Of a DNA stretch of 64,000 bases, positions 1 to 13,738 are shown piece after piece. The position numbers were made by a program, and so were the translations under genes. Below the pieces are notes generated by a model. It saw only the letters and a list, made by a program, of their open reading frames with translations. It had not been told where the DNA came from and searched no databases. How positions within the stretch are numbered: position 1 is the first letter of the stretch; the number at the start of each line of letters is the position of its first letter. Source of the stretch: Medicago truncatula (taxonomy: Eukaryota; Streptophyta; Magnoliopsida; Fabales; Fabaceae). The DNA lies in the NCBI RefSeq assembly GCF_003473485.1, contig NC_053048.1, forward strand, positions 7,377,501 through 7,441,500. Direction: 5' to 3'.

Positions 1-683
1 CAAAACAAGGTATTCTATATATATATTAGAATTGAAAAAAAAAAACAAATATATGAATAGATACCTAGAAAACAAGTTAAAACCCATTAATGGACTATCT
101 CCGCTCGCTTGTTCCATCTAATTGTTCTAGGACAACAAGCTCGTTAGAAATCCTTTATTTTTGGACCAATCGCTCTTTTGATTTTGGAAAAAAATATCTT
201 TATCAATATACTCTTTCTTCTACACATTTATTGCTACCCCATAACATAATGGAGAATAGCTAATAATTAGGACTCATAACAAAAATCCTTAATCCATTCG
301 TTGGAAAAACTTTTTCCACAGCAAGCACTAATCCTTTTTTAACGTATAATTAGATGTGGTAATCATTCAAATAAAAAATGAAAGCTCGTTGCTTTTGTTT
401 CCCTATAATTGGAGCATCTAAGCTCTATCCTTTTATTAATTAAACCCAACTGAATTCATTTGTTCCGAGCCAACAATTCAAACGAAAATTTGGGCCGGGT
501 CCAATAAAAATTTTAGAATTCACCATTGATACGACATGCTGCTTTTCCATTCATTCCTTTCTGGATCAGTCGTGGTCTTACAAACCCTACCGATGGTATG
601 GATGAACCAATTAGTTCATAGAAATGTGTAAAAAATGGAGTCGCACTTAAAAGCCGAGTACTCTACCATTGAGTTAGCAACCC
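1..683 (-). pseudogene. trnK-UUU: trnK-UUU 5' exon and 5' part of its group II intron (plastid-derived)
   Basis: On the minus strand the 5' exon is 683-647 (begins GGGTTGCTAACTCAATGG and carries the UUU anticodon arm). It is followed at once by GTGCGACT, the conserved 5' end of a group II intron. The intron then fills the rest down to base 1; the matK frame that lies in this intron in plastids would begin just beyond the window. In the plastid this intron is spliced with help from MatK; in the nucleus the copy should be inert. An A-tract of about 26 bases lies beside the exon at 687-712. Confidence 0.85.
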
Positions 684-1276
684 TAAAAAAAAAAAAAAAA
701 AAAAAAAAAAATAGAAGGATGTGTATATCCAATCGAAATAAAAAAAAGATAGAATTCTTTCATATTAAAAAAAGGTTGCATATTACATTAAATTACAATG
801 AAAAAACTTCTTGTTTGATACAAACTAAATACAACAATCCATTATTTGTATTTGACGAAGTAAAAATAAATCTATGTAACATGAGTCAATCCATCCTTTT
901 ATTCACGATCGTATTATATTTGTTTGATACACTGTTGTCAATGTTGAAAAAAAAAAAAATACAATAGAGAAAACAAATATAAAAATATTTCTATTCTAAT
1001 TTTTTTTTTTTAATCTAACTTATTTCTATTTAATTCATTCATTCTATTATATTATGATATTCAATTAGAATGCTATAATTATTAATTAGACTATATCTAT
1101 TCCAAATCAAAAAATAGAAATGAAATAGAAAAAATATACCAATCGGAAAGATCCATAGGATTCATTCTAGATACAAGAAGTATTTTTGTATTGTGTATTT
1201 TATTCGGCTCAATCCTTTTAGTAAAAGATTGGGCCGAGTTTAATTGAAATTAATAGAACGAATGATAATTACTGGA

Positions 1277-2697
<1,421 letters not shown>

Positions 2698-3446
2698 AAA
2701 TCCCCCTTACAACTCATGAATTAAGAATTCTAGCAACAACAAGGTCTACTCGACATAACTTAGGAGTTAATAAAACCTTTCACAAATGATCGATCAACTA
2801 ATATTATCAATTAATCCGAATGGTTCGTTATTTAATTTAACCATGATATTTGATTTGGCAAATACATCATTATTCTATACTCTTTCATATGTATGGCGCA
2901 ACCCAATCCCCTTTTTTTTTCAAATTTCGAGCCTCTATATATTTTTTTTTATTCTCAATAATAAAAAATTTACTCTTGACCTTGACAGTGATATATTGTA
3001 TATGTAAATCCTAGATGAAAAATGGGCAGAATTCGCCCACGAAAAGAAAAATAGGTAAAAAAATTGGCATAGTATAAATCCTATGTATGCTGAGGAAATA
3101 AAAAATGAGATAGAAAAACTGAATCGTAAACAAAGTTCAGGTTCGAATTTCATAGATAATATACATAGTATTGTTTATAATCTATAATGATAAACAGATG
3201 AAAGACTTTCAAAAGATTTGATCCAATTATAATTTTCATAATGACTGGTTGACTTTGAAAATTCATTCATTGAAATTGAATTGTTGGGTGGTACCAAGAA
3301 AATCGATTATAACTTACATTTCTTATTAAATATTAATTAATATTTAATATTAATTAAATTAACTGATCAACTTGCTTTGTTATCAAACATTTTTTTCTTG
3401 ATTTCAATTTTTTTTTTTTTCAAAAAAAAAAACGATCTATTTTAAT
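2698..3446. other. rbcL-atpB plastid spacer
   Basis: AT-rich spacer between the two divergent plastid genes, about 750 bp, the normal arrangement. It should hold the plastid rbcL and atpB promoters, but I could not place them with confidence. Homopolymer T and A runs sit at 3410-3432, next to the atpB start. No gene seen. Confidence 0.7.
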
Positions 3447-4935
<1,489 letters not shown>

Positions 4936-4955
<20 letters not shown>

Positions 4956-5346
4956 ACTGACCCCCAATCGAACTGTTTGGGATTCAGAAGTGAAGGAAAT
5001 TATTTTATCTACTAATAGTGGACAAATTGGGGTATTAAAAAATCATGCGCCTATTGCCACAGCTTTAGATATAGGTATTTTGAAAATACGCCTTAACAAT
5101 AACAACCGACAATGGGTAACGATGGCTCTGATGGGCGGTTTTGCTAGAATAGGAAATAATGAGATCACTATTTTAGTAAATGATGCGGAAAAGAGTATTG
5201 ACATTGATCCACAAGAAGCACAACAAACTCTAAAAATAGCAGAAGCTAACTTGAATAAGGCTGAAGGGAAAAGACAAAAAATTGAGGCAAATCTAGCTCT
5301 CCGACGAGCTAGGACACGAGTAGAGGCTATCAATAGGATCTCGTAA
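4936..5346 (+). CDS. atpE: Plastid-derived atpE open frame (CF1 epsilon), intact within NUPT
   Basis: Encodes 136 aa beginning [19 protein letters not shown], with the beta-sandwich region followed by a helical C-terminus rich in Ala, Arg and Glu (about residues 90-136). Usual plastid length is 130-140 aa, so the frame is whole. In chloroplasts the epsilon subunit sits in the CF1 central stalk and inhibits ATP hydrolysis. Here it is part of a nuclear copy with plastid-type promoters only, so expression is unlikely; the intact frame most likely reflects recent insertion. Confidence 0.85.
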
Positions 5347-5467
5347 CAAGTTGGTTCAGCAAAATAATTAAAAATAGAAAAAGATAGAAAATTACAATAA
5401 AAAAAGATGAGTAGAAAAACTTATTAGATACCGGAATCAATGGTATCTAATACGTTCTATCTATACC

Positions 5468-5468
<1 letters not shown>

Positions 5469-5498
<30 letters not shown>

Positions 5499-5541
5499 CT
5501 GCCGTATGAAAGCAATACTCTAACCACTGAGTTAAGTAGGT
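5469..5541 (-). tRNA. trnM-CAU: trnM-CAU (plastid elongator Met tRNA copy)
   Basis: Minus strand reads ACCTACTTAACTCAGTGGTT and ends AATCCAATAGTAGGTA, a 73-nt cloverleaf with CAU anticodon in the CTTTCATACGG arm. It sits between atpE and trnV, as in plastids. A plastid-type tRNA in the nucleus is normally silent, but RNA polymerase III could in principle read internal A and B boxes. Confidence 0.88.
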
Positions 5542-5709
5542 CGTTTATCATCCTAAATAAAAAAAGTACCCATCTATCAGATCAATGGATTATAAATGTT
5601 ATATTACTTATAAACAATACCAACGCACTATCAATCAAAGAGATTCGATCATGTAATATTAATCTTGACAAGAATTTATTTATCGAATAAAATATGTATC
5701 AAAAGCACA

Positions 5710-6361
5710 AGGGCTATAGCTCAGTTGGTAGAGCACCTCGTTTACACACGCGCCAATGTTTTTTTTTCATAGGAGTCCATCATGTAATTAAAAGAGTTGA
5801 TCTTATTGAGAAATCCATGTCTTACTCCAGGAATAAAATAAGAGAACAATAGCCTGACAAAGGATTTAGACGTCAAATAAAATCCATAATGGATTTGAGA
5901 TATTGATAAGGTGAATACTTAATCTATTCAATGCTAGGCAAATGAGTCTAGGGACCTCAAAAAATTCTCTTTTCTTCCTATCTTATGAACTTTAAGGTGT
6001 ATGAAGTTTATTTCCTATTTGATATTTTTATTTAAGTGGGTTGATAGAGAGTCCATTTAACTTTAGTTGATCCAGGCCAAAAGCAGACCTACGTCAGGAT
6101 AACCTTCTTCTTTGAAAAACTTTGGTAGTGCTCTTAGATTAAAATCTAAAAAAAAATAAATCAGAGCACAGGGAATCATTTCCTTTTTCTTTGTGTAAAG
6201 AAAAAAGATGGTAGACTAATTGATATTTCTATCAGTTAATGAAAAAGCCCAATGCAAAAAAAAATGCACGTTGGGTTTTTAAAACAATTCAAATCATTTT
6301 GATAATAATAGTTTGATCTGTTTTACCGAGAAGGTCTACGGTTCGAGTCCGTATAGCCCTA
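5710..6361 (+). tRNA. trnV-UAC: trnV-UAC with group II intron (plastid copy)
   Basis: The 5' exon is 5710-5747 (AGGGCTATAGCTCAGTTGGT onward) and the 3' exon 6327-6361 (CGAGAAGGTCTACGGTTCGA onward). The 579-bp insert is the usual trnV group II intron size. The base pairs after the 5' exon read ACGCGCC rather than the expected GTGCGCC, which would damage the conserved intron start. Both exons are otherwise complete. Confidence 0.85.
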
Positions 6362-6805
6362 ATATTGCTACCTATACTACTCAGATTTATAGATAGTAGA
6401 TACTTATATAATAGTAGATATAATAGTCGATATATTTGATATAGTACTATATAGTATTTAGTACTATATACTATTAATTATATTAATAGTATATGGAATA
6501 CTAAATACTCCATACTTGTAATATTACTAGTTTAAATATACTATATTTTTAGTTAATTAGTATTATTAAAAATGAATCAATTTCTATTTGAATAGATTAA
6601 TATTGGATAGAATAATATTTCTATTAGTATACTCAGTACTAGTATGAATTTGATCCGAAATAATGTAAATTTAATAAAATAAAAAGCATTTCTATTTAGT
6701 ATTTAGATTAATTTTCATTAATCTAATAATTTGAAAATTTCAATTCAAATCGACTAAGAATTAATAAGAATCCGGTATATTTTTCACATTCATAGGAGTA
6801 CATTT
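6362..6805. other. trnV-ndhC plastid spacer
   Basis: Very AT-rich spacer with many short repeats of TAGTAGATA and ATAGTACTATA type between 6380 and 6540. No gene seen. The ndhC start is preceded by an AGGAG ribosome-binding motif at 6794-6798. Confidence 0.7.
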
Positions 6806-7168
6806 ATGTTTTTGCTTTATGAATATGATATTTTTTGGACATTTCTAATAATATCGATCTTTATTCCTATTTTGGCATTTCTGATTTCTGGAATTTTAGC
6901 TCCAATTAGAAAAGGGCCAGAAAAACTTTCAAGTTATGAATCTAGGATAGAACCGATGGGCGATGCTTGGTTACAATTTCAAATCCGTTATTATATGTTT
7001 GCTCTAGTTTTTGTTGTTTTTGATGTTGAAACAGTCTTTCTTTACCCATGGGCAATGAGTTTTGATGTATTGGGGGTATCCGTATTTATAGAAGCTTTCA
7101 TCTTCGTCCTTATCCTAATTGTTGGTTTAGTTTATGCATGGCGGAAGGGAGCATTAGAATGGTCTTAA
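6806..7168 (+). CDS. ndhC: Plastid-derived ndhC open frame (NDH-1 subunit 3), intact
   Basis: 120 aa, the full plastid length, with three hydrophobic membrane segments (about residues 7-32, 63-83 and 88-112) and the [20 protein letters not shown] loop typical of NDH-1 subunit 3. In the plastid this subunit belongs to the membrane arm of the NDH complex that carries cyclic electron flow around photosystem I. The frame is unbroken and is followed closely by ndhK, as in the ndhC-ndhK-ndhJ plastid operon. Expression from the nucleus is not expected. Confidence 0.88.
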   Translation: MFLLYEYDIFWTFLIISIFIPILAFLISGILAPIRKGPEKLSSYESRIEPMGDAWLQFQIRYYMFALVFVVFDVETVFLYPWAMSFDVLGVSVFIEAFIFVLILIVGLVYAWRKGALEWS

Positions 7169-7210
7169 TTCTTGAATATTTAGACAATTAAACAAAACAT
7201 TGAGACAGTT

Positions 7211-7893
7211 ATGAATTCCATTGAGTTTCCCTTACTTGATCAAAAAACCAAAAATTCGGTTATTTCTACTACATTAAATGATCTTTCAAATTGGTCAAGA
7301 CTATCCAGTTTATGGCCACTTCTCTATGGTACTAGTTGTTGCTTCATTGAATTTGCTTCATTAATAGGATCACGATTTGACTTTGATCGTTATGGACTGG
7401 TACCACGGTCGAGTCCTAGGCAGGCAGACCTTATTTTAACAGCGGGCACCGTAACTATGAAAATGGCTCCTTCTTTAGTTCGATTATATGAGCAAATGCC
7501 CGAACCAAAATATGTTATTGCTATGGGAGCCTGTACAATTACAGGAGGGATGTTCAGTACCGATTCTTATAGTACTGTTCGGGGCGTGGATAACTAATTC
7601 CTGTGGATGTCTATTTGCCAGGCTGTCCACCTAAACCGGAAGCCGTTATAGATGCTATAACAAAACTTCGTAAGAAAATATCTCGAGAAATCTATGAAGA
7701 TCTAATTTGTTATCAACGAGAGAATAGGTGTTTTACTACGAACCACAAATTTCATCTTGGACGCAGTACTCATACCGGCAATTATAATCAAGGATTATTT
7801 TATCAACCATCATCTATTTCAGAGATAACCTCTGACACATTTTTCAAATATAAAAAAGTTAAGTATCCTCCGACAAACGAAAAAGTGAATTAA
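7211..7893 (+). pseudogene. ndhK: ndhK pseudogene (plastid NDH-1 [4Fe-4S] subunit)
   Basis: From ATG 7211 the frame reads the ndhK protein, including the cysteine pair in [11 protein letters not shown] and the [11 protein letters not shown] block. It then ends at 7597 because one base is missing in the A run near 7590 (GTGGATAACTAATT). The remaining third, with the PGCPPKPEA cysteine motif of the iron-sulfur site, lies in another frame from 7600 to 7893. A single frameshift thus separates all the N2-cluster ligand regions. Confidence 0.92.
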
Positions 7894-8002
7894 ACAGGAT
7901 CCTTTTGTACAAAATACAATAAGAAATAGCAAGCAAGTCAATCTTCAAAAATTTCATTCTAATACCAAACTTATATAAAAAAAAGCAGGAGAAGTAAAAA
8001 AA

Positions 8003-8479
8003 ATGCAGGGTCATCTGTCTGCTTGGCTAGTCAAACACGGAATAGTTCATAGATCTTTGGGTTTTGATTACCAAGGAATAGAGACTTTACAAATAAAGCC
8101 CGAGGATTGGCATTCGATTGCTGTTATTTTATATGTATATGGTTACAATTATCTACGTTCCCAATGTGCCTATGATGTAGCACCAGGAGGACTATTAGCT
8201 AGTGTCTATCATCTTACGAGAATAGAGTATAGTCTAGATCAACCCGAAGAGGTATGCATAAAAGTATTTGTCCCAAGGCAAAATCCGAGAATTCCTTCTA
8301 TTTTCTGGGTTTGGAAAAGTGCTGATTTTCAAGAAAGGGAATCTTATGATATGTTAGGAATCTCTTATGATAATCATCCACGTCTGAAACGTATTTTAAT
8401 GCCCGAAAGTTGGATAGGATGGCCTTTGCGTAAAGATTATATCGCCCCCAATTTTTATGAAATACAGGATGCTCACTAA
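8003..8479 (+). CDS. ndhJ: Plastid-derived ndhJ open frame (NDH-1 30 kDa-like subunit), intact
   Basis: 158 aa, the usual plastid ndhJ length, from [18 protein letters not shown] to EIQDAH. It holds the NDH 30-kDa family signature around [20 protein letters not shown]. In chloroplasts it is part of the stromal connecting arm of the NDH complex. A GGAG ribosome-binding motif lies at 7988-7991. The frame is whole, in contrast to ndhK just upstream. Confidence 0.88.
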   Translation: MQGHLSAWLVKHGIVHRSLGFDYQGIETLQIKPEDWHSIAVILYVYGYNYLRSQCAYDVAPGGLLASVYHLTRIEYSLDQPEEVCIKVFVPRQNPRIPSIFWVWKSADFQERESYDMLGISYDNHPRLKRILMPESWIGWPLRKDYIAPNFYEIQDAH

Positions 8480-9044
8480 ATGATAAAAATAAGAAAGTAA
8501 TCAGCACTTCGACAACCCCAGATATTCAAGAAATATTTGTATGTACATTTTCTTTTTGTTATAGATTGGACAGAATAATAGAGGTTTCACTCATATCTTA
8601 TTATGGATGGGATAAATAACAAAATGGATAAATAAAAAAGACAATAATATAGGGATTCATTGAGATTCTAAAATTGGATGGAACGATACTTAATTTAGGG
8701 TGAGCCAATAGGATGAACTGAAAAAGTTCTGTATCATTAACTATGTAAGATGTACAGCAACATCAATTAGATATCCGGCTACGAAAAAGAAAAAGTAGGA
8801 TCAAAGAAAATAAAAAGAAATGGACCGAATTTTTTTATATTGTTGAAATATTAACATTCTTTTTGGAGCGCAGAAAAAATCGAAACAAAATGGAATCATT
8901 CATTTTCAGACTCACTTTCTATACCTAGAATATACATCTATTCATTCTTTAGCTAGAAAGAGTATATCTCCGTACGCCTAGATAAATTATGTATCTATTC
9001 CCAAATTTATTAAAATTTGGGAATAGATACTCATAGAAATGAAT
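8480..9044. other. ndhJ-trnF plastid spacer
   Basis: About 565 bp of AT-rich plastid spacer without a supported gene. An inverted repeat at 8999-9023 (CCCAAATTT ... AAATTTGGG) can form a small hairpin, possibly a plastid RNA 3'-end structure. Confidence 0.6.
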
Positions 9045-9117
9045 CGCCGGGAACCAGATTTGAACTGGTGACACGAGGATTTTCAGTCCTCTGCTCTACC
9101 AGCTGAGCTATCCCGAC
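9045..9117 (-). tRNA. trnF-GAA: trnF-GAA (plastid Phe tRNA copy)
   Basis: Minus strand begins GTCGGGATAGCTCAGCTGGT, has the GAA anticodon in the CTGAAAATCC arm, and ends TGGTTCCCGGCG; 73 nt with a complete cloverleaf. Position next to trnL-UAA matches plastid order. Confidence 0.88.
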
Positions 9118-9224
9118 CATTCTTGACACACCACCCTAATTTTAGGAAATTACTTGAGTCTATGTCAACTAAATAAAAAAAAAAAGGGATATAGGATAAA
9201 AAATTAGCGAATTAAATGGGCTTT

Positions 9225-9650
9225 TGGGGATAGAGGGACTTGAACCCTCACGATTTCTAAAGTCGACGGATTTTCCTCTTACTAAAAATTTCATTGATGT
9301 CGGTATTGACATGTAGAATGGGACTCTATCTTTATTCTCGTCTGATTAATCAGTTATTCAAAAGATCCATCAGACTATGGTGGAGTGACTGATTTGATCA
9401 ATCAAGATTATTCTATTGAAAGAGTAAATGTTGTCAACTCCATTTGTTAGAACAGCTTCCATTGAGTCTCTGCACCTATCCTTTTTTGATTTTCACTTTC
9501 TAAACTTTTATTTATTTGTTTTCGGAAAGAAGGATTTGGCTCAGGATTGCCCATTTTTAATTCCAGGGTTTCTCTGAATTTGAAAGTTTTCACTTGGTAA
9601 GTTTCCATACCAAGGCTCAATCCAATTAAGTCCGTAGCGTCTACCAATTT
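9225..9650 (-). pseudogene. trnL-UAA: trnL-UAA, 3' exon, group I intron and partial 5' exon (plastid-derived, truncated)
   Basis: The 3' exon runs from about 9274 to 9225 and ends CTCTATCCCCA. The trnL group I intron follows to about 9624. The 5' exon is present only from AATTGGTAGACGCTACGGAC onward (9650 down to about 9625). The first dozen bases of the tRNA are missing because the NUPT ends inside the exon. This is the right boundary of the plastid insertion. Confidence 0.88.
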
Positions 9651-10159
9651 TGAGTAAAAATATATTCCGGTGTTAAGCAAACAACCAAATCATGATTAGC
9701 AGATTTAGGAAAAATATGGTTTTGGTCCCTGCAAATATATCTCGTTTTGGTTTTAGTCTCTGTAGAAAAATAAGGGGCAAAAGCACCTTAAATAATTTTT
9801 TTTTAGAGAAGATAAATCATAAGCAGCTAATATTTAAGAGGAAACCACATATTAACCCTTTATTTATTACATTAATTTTTTTTCGTCTGATAACTTATTA
9901 TGTTTCTTCAATTTAGAGATAAAATAGGAAAGATATAATAATTTAGTAAATAGAAGGTCAACATTTATTTATCTATTACATTTCTTCAATAACAATATAG
10001 GAAAGATATCCTCTAAAAAAATAATTTAAGAAGGAAAGATATGCTAATTTGGTAAATAGAAGGTCAACTTATAAGCGTGTATTACAACATTATCTTTGTC
10101 TGTCTTTACATAGTATACATCACAGGACATTTGTTCTGTGTTACATCAGACTCAGAGCA
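9651..10159. other. Nuclear flank of NUPT and upstream region of AKR gene 1
   Basis: Non-plastid sequence. At 9718-9765 is a motif common in legume genomes (ATGGTTTTGGTCCCTGCAAA and a GTTTTAGTCTCTG block), the end of a dispersed repeat. A short direct duplication (GGAAAGATAT then TAGAAGGTCAAC) occurs at about 9928-9962 and 10032-10068. The AKR start is only 510 bp from the plastid junction, so the insertion lies within or close to its promoter. Confidence 0.55.
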
Positions 10160-12843
10160 ATGGCAACAGTAGGAAGAATGAAGTTAGGATCACAAGGGAT
10201 GGAAGTGTCCTTACAAGGACTTGGTTGCATGAGCATGTCTGCTTTCTATGGTCCTCCTAAACCTGAACCTGATATGATTTCTCTCATCCACCATGCTATA
10301 CAATCTGGTGTCACTTTTCTTGACACTTCTGACATTTATGGCCCTCACACCAATGAAGTTCTTCTTGGAAAGGTTACCACTTTCTCTTACCCTTTTAGTT
10401 TTTCTTTTGATTAGAATTTCTGGGTTTGTATTATTTTTATATTTTGATTTGGTTTTTGTTGCACGATGTGATATGAGCATGAATGGAATTGTATATGACT
10501 GTGAATTTTTTATGAATAGGCTTTGAAGGGTGTGAGAGAGAAGGTTGAATTGGCTACTAAGTTTGGAGTCAGAGCTGGTGATGGAAAATTTGAGATCTGT
10601 GGTGATCCAGGTTATGTGAGAGAAGCTTGTGAGGGTAGCTTGAAGAGACTTGATATTGATTGTATTGATCTCTATTATCAACATCGTATTGATACTCGTC
10701 TTCCGATTGAAGTCACGGTAAAATTCTCTCTGATTTGATTTGGTAGCTTAAACTTTTGCATCAGCATATGTGATATTTTCCTAATTTATTATACCTTATG
10801 GTTTAGTAGCATATTTTCCTAATTTAAGATACGAAATAAACTGCTTGATGACAATATAAAATGACAATGTGTGGTGACTTCAACTTGGTTTTCTTTGTAA
10901 GATCGGAGAGCTTAAAAAACTTGTTGAAGAGGGAAAAATAAAATACATTGGTTTGTCTGAGGCCTCAGCTGCAACAATCAGAAGAGCACATGCAGTTCAT
11001 CCAATAACAGCTGTGCAGTTGGAGTGGTCACTATGGTCAAGAGATGTCGAGGAAGACATAATTCCAACTTGCAGGTGGAATTTAGTTTGCAAACATTGTG
11101 TTTTGTTATCTAGTACTTATCTTTCTGGTATGAAGCACTTACATAGACACTGGACACGACACTGGCATGTGAAACCGTAACAATTTTAGAAGATAGAAGT
11201 AATTGAATGTAATTACATATGTTGGTGTCGTCTTAGTGTCGGAGACCAAACGCGCCTTTAATCGGTATTGTTTGTGCTACAAAGATATGAAGTCTAACTT
11301 CATGATTTATGATTTTCTTTCTTAGGGAACTGGGTATTGGAATAGTTGCATATAGTCCTCTTGGGCGAGGATTCTTTTCAACAGGAACAAAGTTACTCGA
11401 CAACTTGCCACAGGATGATTACCGGAAGGTTTGTGGAAAGACTGCTTTTACAGAAATTCATGTGAATTACTTCTTCGTTTTGTTAATGATCATATTAGTC
11501 GTTTTGAGGAATTATGTATACTTATTTTCTGTAGCGATCTTCATTACACAATAATAGTGTTCACCGACTGATTCGCCATGATCAGAATTACCAAATTTGC
11601 TTATGTATATTCAGTTGACTGTAGTTCAAAATAAATTATAGTCGGTGTACATTTTTAGTCCATAAAATAGTTTGGGAATAGGCGAACAGAAGATGACACT
11701 GTAAGTTGATGCTAGTGAACACAATTCAGAACTTTATAATACAAACAGGGTCCATGGGATCAATGCGTGTTGATAACTCCTACCATTGACCCAAGAATTC
11801 CACTGTACTTACTATCCTTTCACTTCCCCTAATTAACCACTTAGTTCTAACATTGATATCTGAACCGCGAAGAGATATTTGATAACAAAAAAAATAAAAA
11901 TTAAAAGAGAAAAAAAGTAGTGTGGTTCATAAATAAAAACGTTGGATCGTTTTATAGAAGGAAAATATGATGTATTTTTCATGAGTCCATGCATTTTGAT
12001 CCTTTACTTCATGCATGATATATTTATCACATCTTCTTAATGGTGACTAAACACAAATATTATGGCATGAGAGAATTTTATATGATCAGACTGCACTATG
12101 TGTGAGTGTGCGTGCATGTGATTCCTTAACATACCATATTCTGTAGCTGCATTTTAGGATTTGTTACTACCTGACATCTTGTATCCTATGAAGTACGAAC
12201 ACAGACACTGGATACAACACTGATACTGAGAAAATGAATGCAGCTGAAAAATACAGACACACATAAATCAATCATGGTCACACATTTAGATCATAAATCC
12301 CTATAACTTACACCATTGATCAGGGAACTTATCTCATAATTGCCTCTTTGTTTGGTCTATAACAATATTAACTTTTCATACTGATATATTTCATAATCAA
12401 TTATATTGAATGTAATCACATGAGTCAGAGAAATTGCAAATTCTCAAATTCTGTCTTTTAATGTCTATCAGTGATACCTTAATATAATCTTATATGTAAA
12501 TTTGTTGCAGCATTTGCCTCGATTTCAAACTGAAAACCTGCAGCAGAATCAGACTATATTTGACAAAGTTAATGAATTGGCTACAAAGAAGGGATGTACT
12601 CCACCTCAGCTTGCACTAGCCTGGCTTCATCACCAAGGAAATGATGTGTGCCCAATACCTGGAACCACCAAAATTGAGAACTTGAATCAAAACATCGGTG
12701 CTCTATCTGTGAAACTAACACAAGAAGAAATGGTAGAACTTGAGTCTTTAGCAGATGCTGTTAAGGGTGGTAGATATGGGGATGAAATAAGTACATGGAA
12801 GAATTCTGATACTCCACCACTCTCTTCTTGGAAAGCTGTGTAA
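10160..12843 (+). CDS. Aldo-keto reductase gene 1 (perakine reductase / auxin-induced PCNT115-like)
   Basis: Five exons by GT-AG borders: 10160-10372, 10520-10717, 10902-11074, 11326-11428, 12511-12843; 339 aa, normal for this plant AKR13-like group. The AKR tetrad is present: Asp55 and Tyr60 in LDTSDIYG, Lys85 in LATKFG, His126 in YYQHR. The IPGTTK motif near the C-terminus is the usual NADPH phosphate-binding site. The family reduces aldehydes or ketones with NADPH in the cytosol; substrate cannot be told from sequence. ATG 10160 is chosen because the N-terminus matches the paralogue at 25076 residue for residue. Intron 4 is long (1082 bp) and repeat-rich. No disabling change was seen. Confidence 0.93.
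11110..11255. repeat. MITE-like repeat in AKR gene 1 intron 3
   Basis: Palindrome-like stretch with GACACTGGACACGACACTGG on one side and a GTGTCGTCTTAGTGTCGGAG counterpart on the other, around a core of AATTGAATGTAATTACAT. The same element occupies the same intron of the pseudogene (about 13975-14120) and of the minus-strand gene (about 23875-24000), so it predates their duplication. Another related piece is in intron 4 at about 12190-12270. Confidence 0.6.
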
Positions 12844-13440
12844 TGAAGTGATTTTCTTGCTTAATGCTCATACTAGTCTTTTACCTTTAACAAATAAATC
12901 AGTATGAGTTTCCTTTTGAATGGATTTGGTTGTATAAAACTATGCTTTATGAATTGAACTAGACAGTTCAACCGGTTGAACTGTAAACCGGCACTGTCTA
13001 TGGTTCATTGAACGGTTCGACTGTGGTTTTGCCAGTTCAATGTTTAAAACATTGGTATAAAAACTTAATAGTTTAAAGTATTTGATGCGGATTTTTAAGT
13101 TCGATTGAATTCTATCGATTACTCCACATAATTTGTTACATGTTTAAGGGCATGTAACTTAATTAACCGCCTGTTTGATAAACTATTGTATAGATGATTT
13201 CATCTATTACTTTTGGCCTCTAGTATTCAACTTCATCTTGAACTTTTGAGATATATTTCAATTATTTTTGTTAGGAAATATAATTTATAAGCTTAATTAA
13301 TGTGATTATTCTTATTATTATTCTTTAAAGTGACAAAATTTCAATACACAGCTCATGTGTGAACAAGAAGATCGTAAGGTTGCTTAATTATACCAGATAA
13401 TAATCTTTTCATCTGTATAAGGTCCTCAAGCCTTTCATTA
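12844..13440. other. AKR gene 1 downstream region with palindromic repeat
   Basis: The 3' flank (12860-12940) is nearly repeated after the pseudogene at 15460-15540, showing the duplication included downstream DNA. At 12960-13060 is a dispersed element built around the palindrome GTTCAACCGGTTGAAC; a second copy lies at 15565-15595. The rest, to 13440, shows no gene. Confidence 0.5.
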
Positions 13441-13649
13441 TTTGAGACAACCTGAATAGTTCATTATGATTATCAACATTTTGTGGAAAAGGCTTGGAAG
13501 CAAAATAAATGCATGCCTATTTTTGCCTTCAGCAAAGTCAGAAAACTACAATGATTTTAACCATGAAGTTTTGGGAAACACATTTAAGAAAGCTAACTAT
13601 GGAGATTTGCATCAATGGCATTCAGAAATTTCTAAGTGTGGAAGGTTTC

Positions 13650-13738
13650 CCTTTGGGGTGCCAACCTAGTTGGGGTGTCAAGCTATCCCCTGATGCCTTC
13701 CTTTGCTTTTGATTCATCAAAAAAATAAAAAAAAAACT
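13650..13738 (+). mobile_element. Retroposon 3' end with A-tail (SINE- or LINE-derived, fragment)
   Basis: Sequence with GTGCCAACCTAGTTGG, resembling a degenerate tRNA-like A box, ends in TTTGATTCATC followed by an A-rich tail (13709-13738). The tail runs directly into exon 3 sequence of the AKR pseudogene. No clear B box is left, so whether this is a SINE or a LINE end is unsure. Confidence 0.45.

Noticed and set aside
635-967. 110-aa lysine-rich open frame at the trnK border
   Set aside because: It reads through the trnK exon and an A-tract within plastid spacer; composition and position show that it is a chance frame.
9447-9680. 77-aa minus-strand frame next to trnF
   Set aside because: It lies across the trnL-UAA intron and 5' exon; the text translates tRNA sequence.
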